A model generated the notes under the pieces. It did no database searches and was not told the DNA's origin. It saw nothing but the letters and a program-made list of their open reading frames with translations. A stretch of 64,000 nt of DNA from assembly GCF_042666505.1 (NCBI RefSeq), contig NZ_JBHTDN010000003.1:124001-188000 (forward strand), given 5' to 3'. The stretch is from Parapedobacter sp042666505 (GTDB lineage: Bacteria > Bacteroidota > Bacteroidia > Sphingobacteriales > Sphingobacteriaceae). Each line of letters opens with the position of its first letter. Positions within the stretch are counted from its first letter, which is position 1. This document shows positions 18,328 through 26,900 of the stretch, piece after piece. Made by a program: the position numbers and the translations under genes.

Positions 18328-20286
18328 CTACCAGCCATAGGTCTGCTCCAGATTGGTGTTTACCCGCAGGTCGTACTCCCGTAACGGCCACAGGTAATCC
18401 CTGAAGGTCATCTGACGTGCCGGAGCAGTAACCATGGGCACATAAAAATCTTCCGTTATCACGGTATTGGTTGTCCACGACATCGGCGGCAGCGTCCAGT
18501 ACTGATCGGCAATTTTCCAGCGGCGGATGTCCCAGAAACGCTGGCCTTCAAATGAAAGTTCAATGAGGCGCTCTTTCTGGATGATCCGGCGCATATCGTT
18601 TTTGTTGCTGGGTGCGGTGGGGTTAAAGGCCGCGTTTTGCCACGACTCGACCACACCGTCCAGCCCGGCATTTTCCCGGATCAGGTCAATCCAATGGTAT
18701 ACCTCTTCGTCGGGTGCCGCCTTTACTTCGTTTAATGCTTCCGCATAGAGCAGGTACAGATCCGCCAGACGCAGCAGCGGAAACTGGTAGGCGTAATGTG
18801 TGTATCCCTGGCCGCTGATGCCCCGACTACCGGACGATTCAAACGGAATAATTTTTTTAGGCGTGTACGAGGCCAATCCGTTACCTGGCCCCACTTCATT
18901 CGACCGTGATCTGTTTACCGGGCTGAACGACGCGCCACCGTTATTGGTGGTAGAAGCCAATTCGAAATAGCCGCGGTCGATTCCCAGGCTGGCATAAAAA
19001 CGCGGTTCCCGGTCGAAGTGCAGCTTCACCGTAACCTCTCCGGTGGCAATATACGATTCATGCCGGTCAATGGGTTCTGCCCTGCGCAGGCCGAACCGAT
19101 TGGCGTAATCGTAGTTTTTATCTTCATCGATCGGCACTCCGTTCTTTGAATAATATAACTCTGCCATGTGCCACGAGGCGGACATGTAATTAAGCAGGAT
19201 CGGTTGGTCGGTGCTGTACAGTACCGGGTGCATGCTGAGCAGCATATGTCCCAAAACGGCCAGGCCGGGACTACCCTTGCCACTGGCAAACTGTTCCTGT
19301 GTTGCCCACAGTACCCCCGAATTCCGTTCGAAATCTTCCGTAATCGATTTCCGGATGGTCATCAGTTGTTCCAAAGTGTCGTTCATGGCAAACGTCTGGG
19401 CACCACCTGCCAGCTTGTTGAATGTATACAGCCGATGGCCACTGGCTTCGGCCAGGTCAATGGCGTCTTTGATGGCCGCGGCAGCGCGTTCCCACTTAGA
19501 CGGATCGTAGGTGCTGGGGATCAGCTGGATCCCGCGGTTGTCCACCCAGCCGGCATAATCGGGGTTTCCATTAAACAAGGGGCTAGCCGCCCAAGCCAGG
19601 ACCTTTGCCTTGATGCCCAGCGCCGTAACCTTAGTAATCCGGCCACGTTCGGTGGTCGGATCCAACAGCGTTTCCGGTAAACCGGCCGCAGCCTGGTCTA
19701 AAAGCTCTACGATGTAATCCACGCACACGTCGATCGGCTCGCGGTAGACTTTGGCATCTTCCGGGCTGGTCGACACCGGTAGATTCTCTTTTACCAGCAC
19801 AATCGGGCCATAGAGTTGCATGAGAAAGAAGTGGTAATACGCTTTGAGAAAGGTAACTTCCGCAATCCATCTCGTGCGTTCCAATTCGTCAATATCCCGC
19901 GGAACATGGGCATTCTCCAAAAATATATTGCAATCGCGAAGGGCAACGTACAGCGCTTTACCGCCATTTGCGCCGGACCAGTAATCCTGGTACGGGGCGT
20001 TCGCATTCTGAAGCCCCCGTGCGATCATCGCTGCAGGCATCACTGCCGCCCGACTTTCGTTGCGGTAATCAAATTCATCCCGGCTGGTAAAATAAGCCGG
20101 ATACCACCACGGATTGGTCGGGTCTGGTAAATGTGAATAGCATGTTCTCATAAACTTTTCCATCACCGACCGGTTCGAGAAGGCATGATCGAGCGTGGCT
20201 GTATCATTCGGCACCACATCCAAATAGTTGCAGCTTGCTACCCCCAAGAGGAAACAGGCCGCCGTGATTCGAAATAAACTCTTCAT
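18328..20286 (-). CDS. susD: SusD/RagB-family nutrient-binding outer-membrane lipoprotein
   Basis: A 652-residue lipoprotein (lipobox GVASC) that would cap the SusC channel and bind the oligosaccharide at the cell surface. Family features are the N-terminal NYLDVVPNDTATLDHAF, tetratricopeptide-like helices (RWIAEVTFLKAYYHFFLMQLYG), and the C-terminal SusD signature (FPLLRLADLYLLYAEALNEV, IIQKERLIELSFEGQRFWDIRRWK). It is 35 bases downstream of susC. It is larger than starch-type SusD, like proteins that handle more complex glycans. Confidence 0.95.
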   Translation of the reverse strand: MKSLFRITAACFLLGVASCNYLDVVPNDTATLDHAFSNRSVMEKFMRTCYSHLPDPTNPWWYPAYFTSRDEFDYRNESRAAVMPAAMIARGLQNANAPYQDYWSGANGGKALYVALRDCNIFLENAHVPRDIDELERTRWIAEVTFLKAYYHFFLMQLYGPIVLVKENLPVSTSPEDAKVYREPIDVCVDYIVELLDQAAAGLPETLLDPTTERGRITKVTALGIKAKVLAWAASPLFNGNPDYAGWVDNRGIQLIPSTYDPSKWERAAAAIKDAIDLAEASGHRLYTFNKLAGGAQTFAMNDTLEQLMTIRKSITEDFERNSGVLWATQEQFASGKGSPGLAVLGHMLLSMHPVLYSTDQPILLNYMSASWHMAELYYSKNGVPIDEDKNYDYANRFGLRRAEPIDRHESYIATGEVTVKLHFDREPRFYASLGIDRGYFELASTTNNGGASFSPVNRSRSNEVGPGNGLASYTPKKIIPFESSGSRGISGQGYTHYAYQFPLLRLADLYLLYAEALNEVKAAPDEEVYHWIDLIRENAGLDGVVESWQNAAFNPTAPSNKNDMRRIIQKERLIELSFEGQRFWDIRRWKIADQYWTLPPMSWTTNTVITEDFYVPMVTAPARQMTFRDYLWPLREYDLRVNTNLEQTYGW

Positions 20287-20321
20287 TCGTATATCATTTA
20301 TTGCCGACGTTCAGCAGTTAT

Positions 20322-23300
20322 CTAAAGATTAATATTTACACCGAGGTTAAACACACGCTGAACCGGATATCCTAACCCCAGTCCGGCCATTTCCGGATCC
20401 CACAACTTAAACTTCGACCAGTACAGCAGGTTGGTTCCACTCAGGTATACCCGCAGCGTCCTTAGACGGGCGCGCTGAACGAGTTTTTCCGGCAGCGTAA
20501 ACCCTACTTCGGCTTGTTTCAGCCGTAAGAACGTGCCGTCGCGCAGCCAGTGGGTACTCTGCACGTTGTTGTTACCTATGGCATACTCAGATAAGCGCGG
20601 CCAAAACGCATAAATGTCCCGGTTGGTTTCCGACCAGTGATCGTCTGCAATCAATTGCGCCAGGCCTTTCTGTCCGCGGTCGGTAAATGGCGTCAGGGCT
20701 GTCGGACTGATAAAGAATGAGGACCTGCCGGAGCCCTGGATGAAGAAGTTGAGGTCAAACGCTTTATACCCGATGGAAAAAGAAGTTCCATAAATGATCT
20801 CGGGCTCGGTCGGAAAGCCGATCGGCACCATATCATCGTTATTGATCCTACCGTCGTTATTGATGTCCTTGTATTTGATGTCGCCGGCCATGTATTCCCC
20901 GAATTCCTGTACGGGTGAATTATTCACTTCTTCCTCGTCGATGAACAGCCGTTCCGCAATCAAGCCCATCGGCTGGCTGAGTTTTGTGCCTACCCGGGTG
21001 CGCCAGGGCACATCGCTGTAATCGGGCTCTTCATATTGCAGAAAGCGGCCACTCATATACGTGAAATTGCCATTTATGGAGTACCAAAGGCCATTGGCCA
21101 TCGTTTTGTTGTATTTCAGTTCGGCATCGATCCCCCGTCCTTCGGACATGCCTACGTTCGCTTGCGGGGTACCCCGGATTCCCATGGTGGTGGGGATATC
21201 CTGCCGGGTTTGCAAGATGTTTCGCCGTTTTTCGTGGAAAAAGTCCGCAATCAGGGTAAGTTCATTGAACAATCCAATTTCAAAACCCACGTTGGCCTTC
21301 CGGGCAATTTCCCAGGTAATCAAATTATTGGCATACCGGTTAATCGTGATTCCACTGCGGCTGTAGTACGGATTTCCCGGTACACCGAACGGGTACGTTG
21401 CAGAGGCATTCATATTGATCTGGGAGAGGTAGAAAAAGCGATCGGCAGCCGCACCGATTGCATCGTTCCCTACTTCGCCGTACGTACCCCGCAGTCTCAG
21501 GGTCGTGATTTTTTCCTCCAGGCCAGACCAAAATTTTTCATTGCTCACTGCCCAGCTTACACCTACCGTCGGAAAGAAGCCCCACCGGTTATTCTCCGCA
21601 AACCGTTCCGTGCCGTTCAGTCCATACGCAAACTCAGCGAAATAACGCGAATCGTACCCGTAGGCGATCCGACCGGCCGTTGAGATGTTCCTCCGGGGCA
21701 AGGCGAGCGTTAACTGATCCGCCACGTCATCATTAAAATTAAACGTACCCGTCGCGTCCCGAATCGTACCGATCAGCGCGCCATTGAAGTTGTGTACGTC
21801 GTTCAAGGTCTTATTGTACGTCAATCGGACTTCGCCATATTGGGTCGCTTCCGATGTCCTGCCGCCGCCGCGATAATCCAGGTATTCGGTGCCCGAATCC
21901 GGGTTTAGCGCCAGCAGGCGATACGATCCGTCGATCGTGTTGGCTAGGGCGTAATAAAAAGGAAGGGATGAACGGGTATGGGAATAATAGGTTTTTCGCT
22001 GCGCATTATATAGCCCCCAGGCGGTGAATCCTTCCAGTTTGCCGGTAAATCGATGCTCCATTTCCAGTTGGATTTGCATCATGGATTCTTTGGATTCCTG
22101 AAACGAACTGGCCAGCCTTGCCCACGGGTTGTTGTATGACATTTCTTGATCGTTCCCGAACAGAATGTGCTTGGTGAATGCATTGGCTTCATCGGCCGGA
22201 TAGAAGGGCAGAAAGCGAACTTGCGAAGCATTCCGGGCTTGGCGGAATACCGCTGCACCGCCACTGACGGTCTTCCCGTTTTCGTCGGTCATATTTTGGA
22301 TCCACGGTCCGGTGCGGTCGTCGAACGACCCATAGGCGCGGACAACCCCGGTTGTGGTAGGGGCAAACTTAATGGTCACGTTCGAGCGGACCTGAAGCCG
22401 GTCGATATCGATGTTGTTATCCAACTGGTTTTCCTTACTCTCTTTCAGGATACCCTGATCATTTTGATAATTGGCAGCTAGGTAATACTGTACCGTTTGT
22501 CCGCCACCGGTCAGATTCAAATTGACGCGCCGGTTGGTTGCATAGTCATCGATTAGGTAATCGTACCAGTTTACGGCCGGATAACGGATTGGATCCAACC
22601 CTAATTCGGTTCCCCGGATTTTGGCTGATGAGTAGGGGAGTTCCACCATCGGATCCCGTGTCCGTACGGCTTCGTTATGCAGGCGCATATAGGTAACGGG
22701 ATCAGCTAGGTCCAGCATCTTCGTATTGTACGAATTGGACTGCTCGCCCCGTATACTGATCGATAGACGATCCAGTTTGCCTTCCTTGGTCGTTACCAGG
22801 ATGACACCGTTCGCGCCCCGTGCGCCATACAATGCCGCCGCACTGGCGTCTTTCATCACGGAAAACGACTCGATATCGTCCACATTCAGCCTTGCAAGGT
22901 CATTCGCTGTCATTTCCACTCGGTCGATCAGGATCAACGGATCCCGTTTACCGGCCGTACTAAACGTCGTAATTCCCCGGATGTAGAATTCAGCATTGTC
23001 CAATCCGGGTTCGCCCGACCGTTGGTACGCAATCACGCCGGCTACCCGGCCTGCGAGTGCCGCAGTCAGGTTACTGGATGGACTTCGGAGTTCACCTGGC
23101 TTGACGGTGGAAATTGCGCTCACCACACTTTCTTTTTTCTGCGTGCCAAACGCGGTGACAACCACCTCGTCTATGGCAGACGCGTCCGCTTCCTCCATCG
23201 TAATCCGGATTTCGGATTGTCCTTTAACCGGAACTTCCTTCGTAACATACCCCACGTAGGTAAACTCCAGTATGGCTGTTTCGTCCGAGATGGTAATGGT

Positions 23301-23522
23301 AAAGTGTCCGTTTAAGTCGGTCACCGTACCCATGGTGGTCCCTTTGATTTTTACACTCACGCCAGGGATTCCGGCCTCGTTTAAATCGCTCACACGGCCG
23401 GTGATTTGGCGTTCCTGCGCCATCGCTGACGCCCCGGTCCACGTCTGGCCGATCAGTAAGACGGCAAGCAGGCATCCATAAAAATGCATGCCTATACCCA
23501 TTATGTACTTGTTTCTCTTCAT
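20322..23522 (-). CDS. susC: SusC/RagA-family TonB-linked outer-membrane transporter
   Basis: A 1066-residue TonB-dependent transporter importing oligosaccharides through the outer membrane in partnership with SusD. After the signal peptide there is a carboxypeptidase-D regulatory-like domain (GRVSDLNEAGIPGVSVKIKG, DLNGHFTITI), the TonB-box/plug region (EVVVTAFGTQKKESVVSAIS, LAGRVAGVIAYQRSGEPG, FYIRGITTF, GARGANGVILVTTKEG), then a 22-strand barrel ending in a C-terminal strand (FNLGVNINL). No N-terminal secretin/STN or sigma-regulator domain is seen, so control is probably by a cytoplasmic regulator rather than an ECF sigma/anti-sigma pair. Confidence 0.96.
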   Translation of the reverse strand: MKRNKYIMGIGMHFYGCLLAVLLIGQTWTGASAMAQERQITGRVSDLNEAGIPGVSVKIKGTTMGTVTDLNGHFTITISDETAILEFTYVGYVTKEVPVKGQSEIRITMEEADASAIDEVVVTAFGTQKKESVVSAISTVKPGELRSPSSNLTAALAGRVAGVIAYQRSGEPGLDNAEFYIRGITTFSTAGKRDPLILIDRVEMTANDLARLNVDDIESFSVMKDASAAALYGARGANGVILVTTKEGKLDRLSISIRGEQSNSYNTKMLDLADPVTYMRLHNEAVRTRDPMVELPYSSAKIRGTELGLDPIRYPAVNWYDYLIDDYATNRRVNLNLTGGGQTVQYYLAANYQNDQGILKESKENQLDNNIDIDRLQVRSNVTIKFAPTTTGVVRAYGSFDDRTGPWIQNMTDENGKTVSGGAAVFRQARNASQVRFLPFYPADEANAFTKHILFGNDQEMSYNNPWARLASSFQESKESMMQIQLEMEHRFTGKLEGFTAWGLYNAQRKTYYSHTRSSLPFYYALANTIDGSYRLLALNPDSGTEYLDYRGGGRTSEATQYGEVRLTYNKTLNDVHNFNGALIGTIRDATGTFNFNDDVADQLTLALPRRNISTAGRIAYGYDSRYFAEFAYGLNGTERFAENNRWGFFPTVGVSWAVSNEKFWSGLEEKITTLRLRGTYGEVGNDAIGAAADRFFYLSQINMNASATYPFGVPGNPYYSRSGITINRYANNLITWEIARKANVGFEIGLFNELTLIADFFHEKRRNILQTRQDIPTTMGIRGTPQANVGMSEGRGIDAELKYNKTMANGLWYSINGNFTYMSGRFLQYEEPDYSDVPWRTRVGTKLSQPMGLIAERLFIDEEEVNNSPVQEFGEYMAGDIKYKDINNDGRINNDDMVPIGFPTEPEIIYGTSFSIGYKAFDLNFFIQGSGRSSFFISPTALTPFTDRGQKGLAQLIADDHWSETNRDIYAFWPRLSEYAIGNNNVQSTHWLRDGTFLRLKQAEVGFTLPEKLVQRARLRTLRVYLSGTNLLYWSKFKLWDPEMAGLGLGYPVQRVFNLGVNINL

Positions 23523-23720
23523 AAATAAGTTATTTGTTTATACGGTGAAGTTGATATTGCTTTGGAACTATTAAAGCAATATGAATTGGTAGTCAAGACG
23601 GATGGTCTTCTGAGTTTAGTTCAATGATATTATCATAGGCATATTAGACTTTAAGCGATTCTATACCTTCCGCATGCTCCTTTCCATGTCACATGCGGCC
23701 TCTAAGCCCTCAATTAATAA

Positions 23721-23729
23721 TGCGGTTTA
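23721..23729 (+). promoter_or_regulatory. TGCGGTTTA motif, candidate DeoR-type operator half-site 1
   Basis: TGCGGTTTA extended by TAA, identical over 12 bases (TGCGGTTTATAA) to the left arm of the inverted repeat at 34764-34786 next to the DeoR regulator gene. It lies about 200 bases upstream of susC. Confidence 0.4.
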
Positions 23730-23822
23730 TAATCGTTATTGTTGCGCAATATCCGTAAAAGAAATCGGTTATGCAAGTTTAATGTGTTAAAAATTATAAT
23801 ATGTCTGAATTTTATCTCTTTA

Positions 23823-23831
23823 TGCGGTTTA
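23823..23831 (+). promoter_or_regulatory. TGCGGTTTA motif, candidate DeoR-type operator half-site 2
   Basis: A second TGCGGTTTA in the same gap, same orientation, 102 bases from the first. DeoR-family proteins often bind several spaced sites and loop DNA; that role here is inference. Confidence 0.35.
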
Positions 23832-23888
23832 CTTGCTTATTTATGGTTAAAGTTTAGCGGGTATTGTTCGGTCTTTCCGCAAGCCGGG

Positions 23889-25778
23889 TTACAAGTCATA
23901 ACTGTAAAGATGGGAGCCGCTGATGTAATAAATTCGATTGTTAAGGTAATCGCCCCCGGCTCGTATGGGTTTGGGCGTGCGAGCCAGCAACGTTAACTGA
24001 TAAGAATCGTGATCTACTTTAGCTATGGCCTCGTGAAAAAGCAGGTAGAGATCTTCGCCATTCCCCTTCACAAATATGCGAGGTGACTGTTCCCCAACCG
24101 TACGCCCCAAGTCGGCCGAGAGATCCTTTTGATAAATGACGGTTCGGGTCTCAGGGTCGAAAACAAAAAACAGTTTATAATCTGCAATTCCATATACCTT
24201 TCCGTCAGCCCGGGTTGTCAGATCGGAGTAAGTTTGGACACCCGGAATAACCGGCTGCCGCCATTCGACCTGCTTGGTTTTGACGTCCACTTGATACAGT
24301 TCAGCCAAGGAAGCTTTGCGCTCACCGCCCGTTCCAGGCGCGATTGTAGTCCCTCCCAGCACCTTACCGTTTTTTAACGCCGTAAGGCTCATAGTCGATT
24401 GATTTTCGACTACCTGGCTATCGGTCAGTAATACGTGTTGCCGCGATACGATGTCATAAAACAGCAGCCCACCACCGGTATAGCCATAGTCGGGCGTGCC
24501 ACCCATCAGCACGGTCCGGCCGTCTGGATGAGGCAAAACACGGTGGGGACGGTAGATCACCGGTTTGCACGTAAAGGCGACTTCGGGAGTTTGCTTGCCA
24601 TCCCACATCAAAAGATGTCCTCCTGGATAGGATCCGAAAAAGACGTGGCGGTCCGTGACGGCTACGGCATTGAATTGACCGGTTGCCCGCTGGTGGTTCC
24701 ACGTATCGTTGGCTACCGCATAACCAAACAACCGCATGGGGAACGTGGTGCCGCCGATAATCGATCGTCCATCCGGTGATGCGGCGACCCCCATCACCCA
24801 AGACCCTTCGGTTGAATAATCGAAGTTGACGGTTTTCCGCGATGCGCCTGCTGCATCTTCGGTGGTCAACTGCCGGTTGATCAAATCCAGGTTAGCCACC
24901 CGTCGGCCGTCCGGAAACGTGAGGTGCCTGAGGGCCTGCGATCCGGTGATAATGTTCTTTGCTTCCGGCTGATGATCCGTCCCAATGGGTGTGATATTTC
25001 CTTTGTATAATTCATACCAGGGCTCGGCATCATCTTGTAGGGCCTGTCCGAAGACCTTTCCGTTTTTGTTTCGGTAAACATACGCCATTCCGCGCTTCCG
25101 CTCGGACGGTTGCAGCAATGGTTTGACTTCCCGCGTTGTGGGGTTGAATGCGATCAGTTGGCTGTCCGTATTACCAATGGCAAAGTAAATCCAACCCGTA
25201 TCGTCGGCTGCGACAAAGCGCTGATATTGAGCCCAGTTTTCTTTGTGTACGTAACCGTAGTCGGTCAACGAATCGATTTTAGGATCGTAGCAAACCAAAC
25301 CACTGTTCGGATACGTTACCGCCCAGATCCGTCCCTGGTCATCTTCGGTCATTCCCATTGCCATTTGAGGGGCGGTTTTATGGTGGAAGGTGTATGCACG
25401 TTCCCTGGGGTCGAACTCTACAAAATTGCCATTAAACAACGTATATAATTTGCCTTGGGAAGAAAACAACGACGAAAAGGGAGAATCCCCCTTGTTATCA
25501 AACGGCATGGGGAATTCTTCGCTTTGGCCGGTCGCGGCATCAATGACCAATAATGAATAACCGCCCCTGACATCAAAAAGCCAGGCCATTACCACGTTCC
25601 GTCCCTGCCCATCCACGGCGGCGACGATCCCGCGGTCGGTACTAACGGGCGAGGCGACACCATGGTCTGTGAACCGGTCATCTAACGGTACATGCCGCGG
25701 CTTTTCGGCGTTTCGCAAGCTCATTGCGACCAGCGACATCAGTACGATACCACCAAGTTTCCAGTATTTCTTTGTCAT
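23889..25778 (-). CDS. Exported beta-propeller protein of unknown function
   Basis: A 629-residue protein with an N-terminal hydrophobic signal (LGGIVLMSLVAMSL). The rest is repeated blade-like sequence, for example MTEDDQGRIWAVTYPNSGLVCYDP, GWIYFAIGNTDSQLIAFNP, VAASPDGRSIIGGTTFPMRLFGY and RADGKVYGIADYKLFFVFDPE, consistent with one or two seven-bladed propellers of the PQQ/WD40-like type. No catalytic motif was recognised. It follows the alpha/beta hydrolase gene by 16 bases and is the last gene of the upstream minus-strand block. It could be a lyase-like propeller or a binding protein; neither can be decided. Confidence 0.7.
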   Translation of the reverse strand: MTKKYWKLGGIVLMSLVAMSLRNAEKPRHVPLDDRFTDHGVASPVSTDRGIVAAVDGQGRNVVMAWLFDVRGGYSLLVIDAATGQSEEFPMPFDNKGDSPFSSLFSSQGKLYTLFNGNFVEFDPRERAYTFHHKTAPQMAMGMTEDDQGRIWAVTYPNSGLVCYDPKIDSLTDYGYVHKENWAQYQRFVAADDTGWIYFAIGNTDSQLIAFNPTTREVKPLLQPSERKRGMAYVYRNKNGKVFGQALQDDAEPWYELYKGNITPIGTDHQPEAKNIITGSQALRHLTFPDGRRVANLDLINRQLTTEDAAGASRKTVNFDYSTEGSWVMGVAASPDGRSIIGGTTFPMRLFGYAVANDTWNHQRATGQFNAVAVTDRHVFFGSYPGGHLLMWDGKQTPEVAFTCKPVIYRPHRVLPHPDGRTVLMGGTPDYGYTGGGLLFYDIVSRQHVLLTDSQVVENQSTMSLTALKNGKVLGGTTIAPGTGGERKASLAELYQVDVKTKQVEWRQPVIPGVQTYSDLTTRADGKVYGIADYKLFFVFDPETRTVIYQKDLSADLGRTVGEQSPRIFVKGNGEDLYLLFHEAIAKVDHDSYQLTLLARTPKPIRAGGDYLNNRIYYISGSHLYSYDL

Positions 25779-25794
25779 TTCTTATTCGGTTAAA

Positions 25795-26895
25795 TTAATT
25801 GGTGTTTAACATATGGTTTATGAAAGCATACGCTTTCATCCGCGTTTCATAGGGAAAGTCGTGTTCTGCATCGGGGTAGGCTACCTGTAAGCGCGGTTCC
25901 ACTCCGAGAAATTGATAAACCCCGGCAACCCGTGCAATGCCTTTTTTTACGCCATCGATATTGAAATTATGATCATTGATCGGTGAATTCGAATAAAATG
26001 CCCGCGGTGCGATGGCTGCGATTGCTTCATCGAAATCGAATGGGACGCGGGAGGGATCAAGGTTATACCGCTGTCGGAAGTATGGCATGTATCGATCCTG
26101 AGCCCAGGGCCCCAGTTTGCCGCCGTAGGTTTTCGTTCCTGCCTCACCGATGTCGTAATGGTCAAAAAGTGTCCAGCCGCAACTGGAGACGACCACGCGG
26201 ATGCGCTCGTCGAGGCTGCCGACAAAGATGGCATTGTGGCCACCTAAGGAATGGCCGATGACGCCGACCCGGTCTGGGTCTACATCGTCTCTGGCTACCA
26301 GTAAATCGACGGCACGGAGGTGGTTAAAAATTCCTTTCATGGTGCCCGACTCATAACGGTCGGTTGCAAAATTGTAATCCTTCAGATCGCCGAAGCTAGG
26401 GTAATCGGGAGCAATGACAACATATCCCCGTTCGGCGAGTTCCTTTGCATACCCCCGGTTTTCTGTAGTTCCCTGACCATCAACAATCGCCTTTCCGAGA
26501 TTGCCTGTGCTGTGAAGCACCAGCATGGCCGGGAGCCGTTCGTTTTTAGCTGATTTCGACGGTATGTATAGAAACGCCGGTACCCACTCTTCGGGCGCCG
26601 CCAGGTAACGGATGTTGAATAACGTGTAACCTTTGCGGTTTTCCTGGGAAACGACCTGAACCTGTGGGGCACCCAGTCCCGATGTATCCGGCAATGGCCC
26701 CATTGCCTGTTGCATCCGGGATAGGATCTGATCCCTTTTTTTTCGCCAATCGCCAGCGGTTCGCACCTTTCTTGGGGTTCCGTTTTCATCCAGGTAGGTC
26801 AATAACCCCGCCGGATGCTGGCGAACATCCTCCTTATCCTGCCACGATATAAAGAGGATCGTGCATATTCCGAAAAAGAAACTGGTTTTTGACAT
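25795..26895 (-). CDS. Exported alpha/beta hydrolase (esterase/dienelactone-hydrolase-like)
   Basis: A 366-residue secreted hydrolase with a short signal segment. The nucleophile elbow is GVIGHSLGGHNAIF near residue 215, a likely catalytic aspartate lies in the NSPINDHNFNIDG region, and the histidine is in YPDAEHDFPYETR. The sequence before it (ELAERGYVVIAPDYPSFG, MKGIFNHLRAVDLL) is typical of dienelactone-hydrolase and acetyl-xylan-esterase-like families. It starts 5 bases after the heparinase-like gene stop. It probably removes ester decorations such as acetyl groups from the glycan, but specificity is not readable. Confidence 0.83.
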   Translation of the reverse strand: MSKTSFFFGICTILFISWQDKEDVRQHPAGLLTYLDENGTPRKVRTAGDWRKKRDQILSRMQQAMGPLPDTSGLGAPQVQVVSQENRKGYTLFNIRYLAAPEEWVPAFLYIPSKSAKNERLPAMLVLHSTGNLGKAIVDGQGTTENRGYAKELAERGYVVIAPDYPSFGDLKDYNFATDRYESGTMKGIFNHLRAVDLLVARDDVDPDRVGVIGHSLGGHNAIFVGSLDERIRVVVSSCGWTLFDHYDIGEAGTKTYGGKLGPWAQDRYMPYFRQRYNLDPSRVPFDFDEAIAAIAPRAFYSNSPINDHNFNIDGVKKGIARVAGVYQFLGVEPRLQVAYPDAEHDFPYETRMKAYAFINHMLNTN

Positions 26896-26900
26896 ACGGG

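Larger units (their letters stand above)
23523..23888 (+). other. 366-base intergenic region upstream of susC
   Basis: An A+T-rich gap between the beta-propeller gene and susC. No convincing gene is present; a short plus-strand frame at 23739-23996 is not supported. No minus-strand TAnnTTTG box was found. It contains two TGCGGTTTA motifs (23721 and 23823) that recur upstream of the DeoR-family regulator. It is the probable promoter and leader region of the susC operon. Confidence 0.5.

Noticed and set aside
23739..23996. Plus-strand 85-codon frame upstream of susC
   Set aside because: It runs into the antisense of the beta-propeller gene and its sequence resembles translated A+T-rich intergenic DNA.
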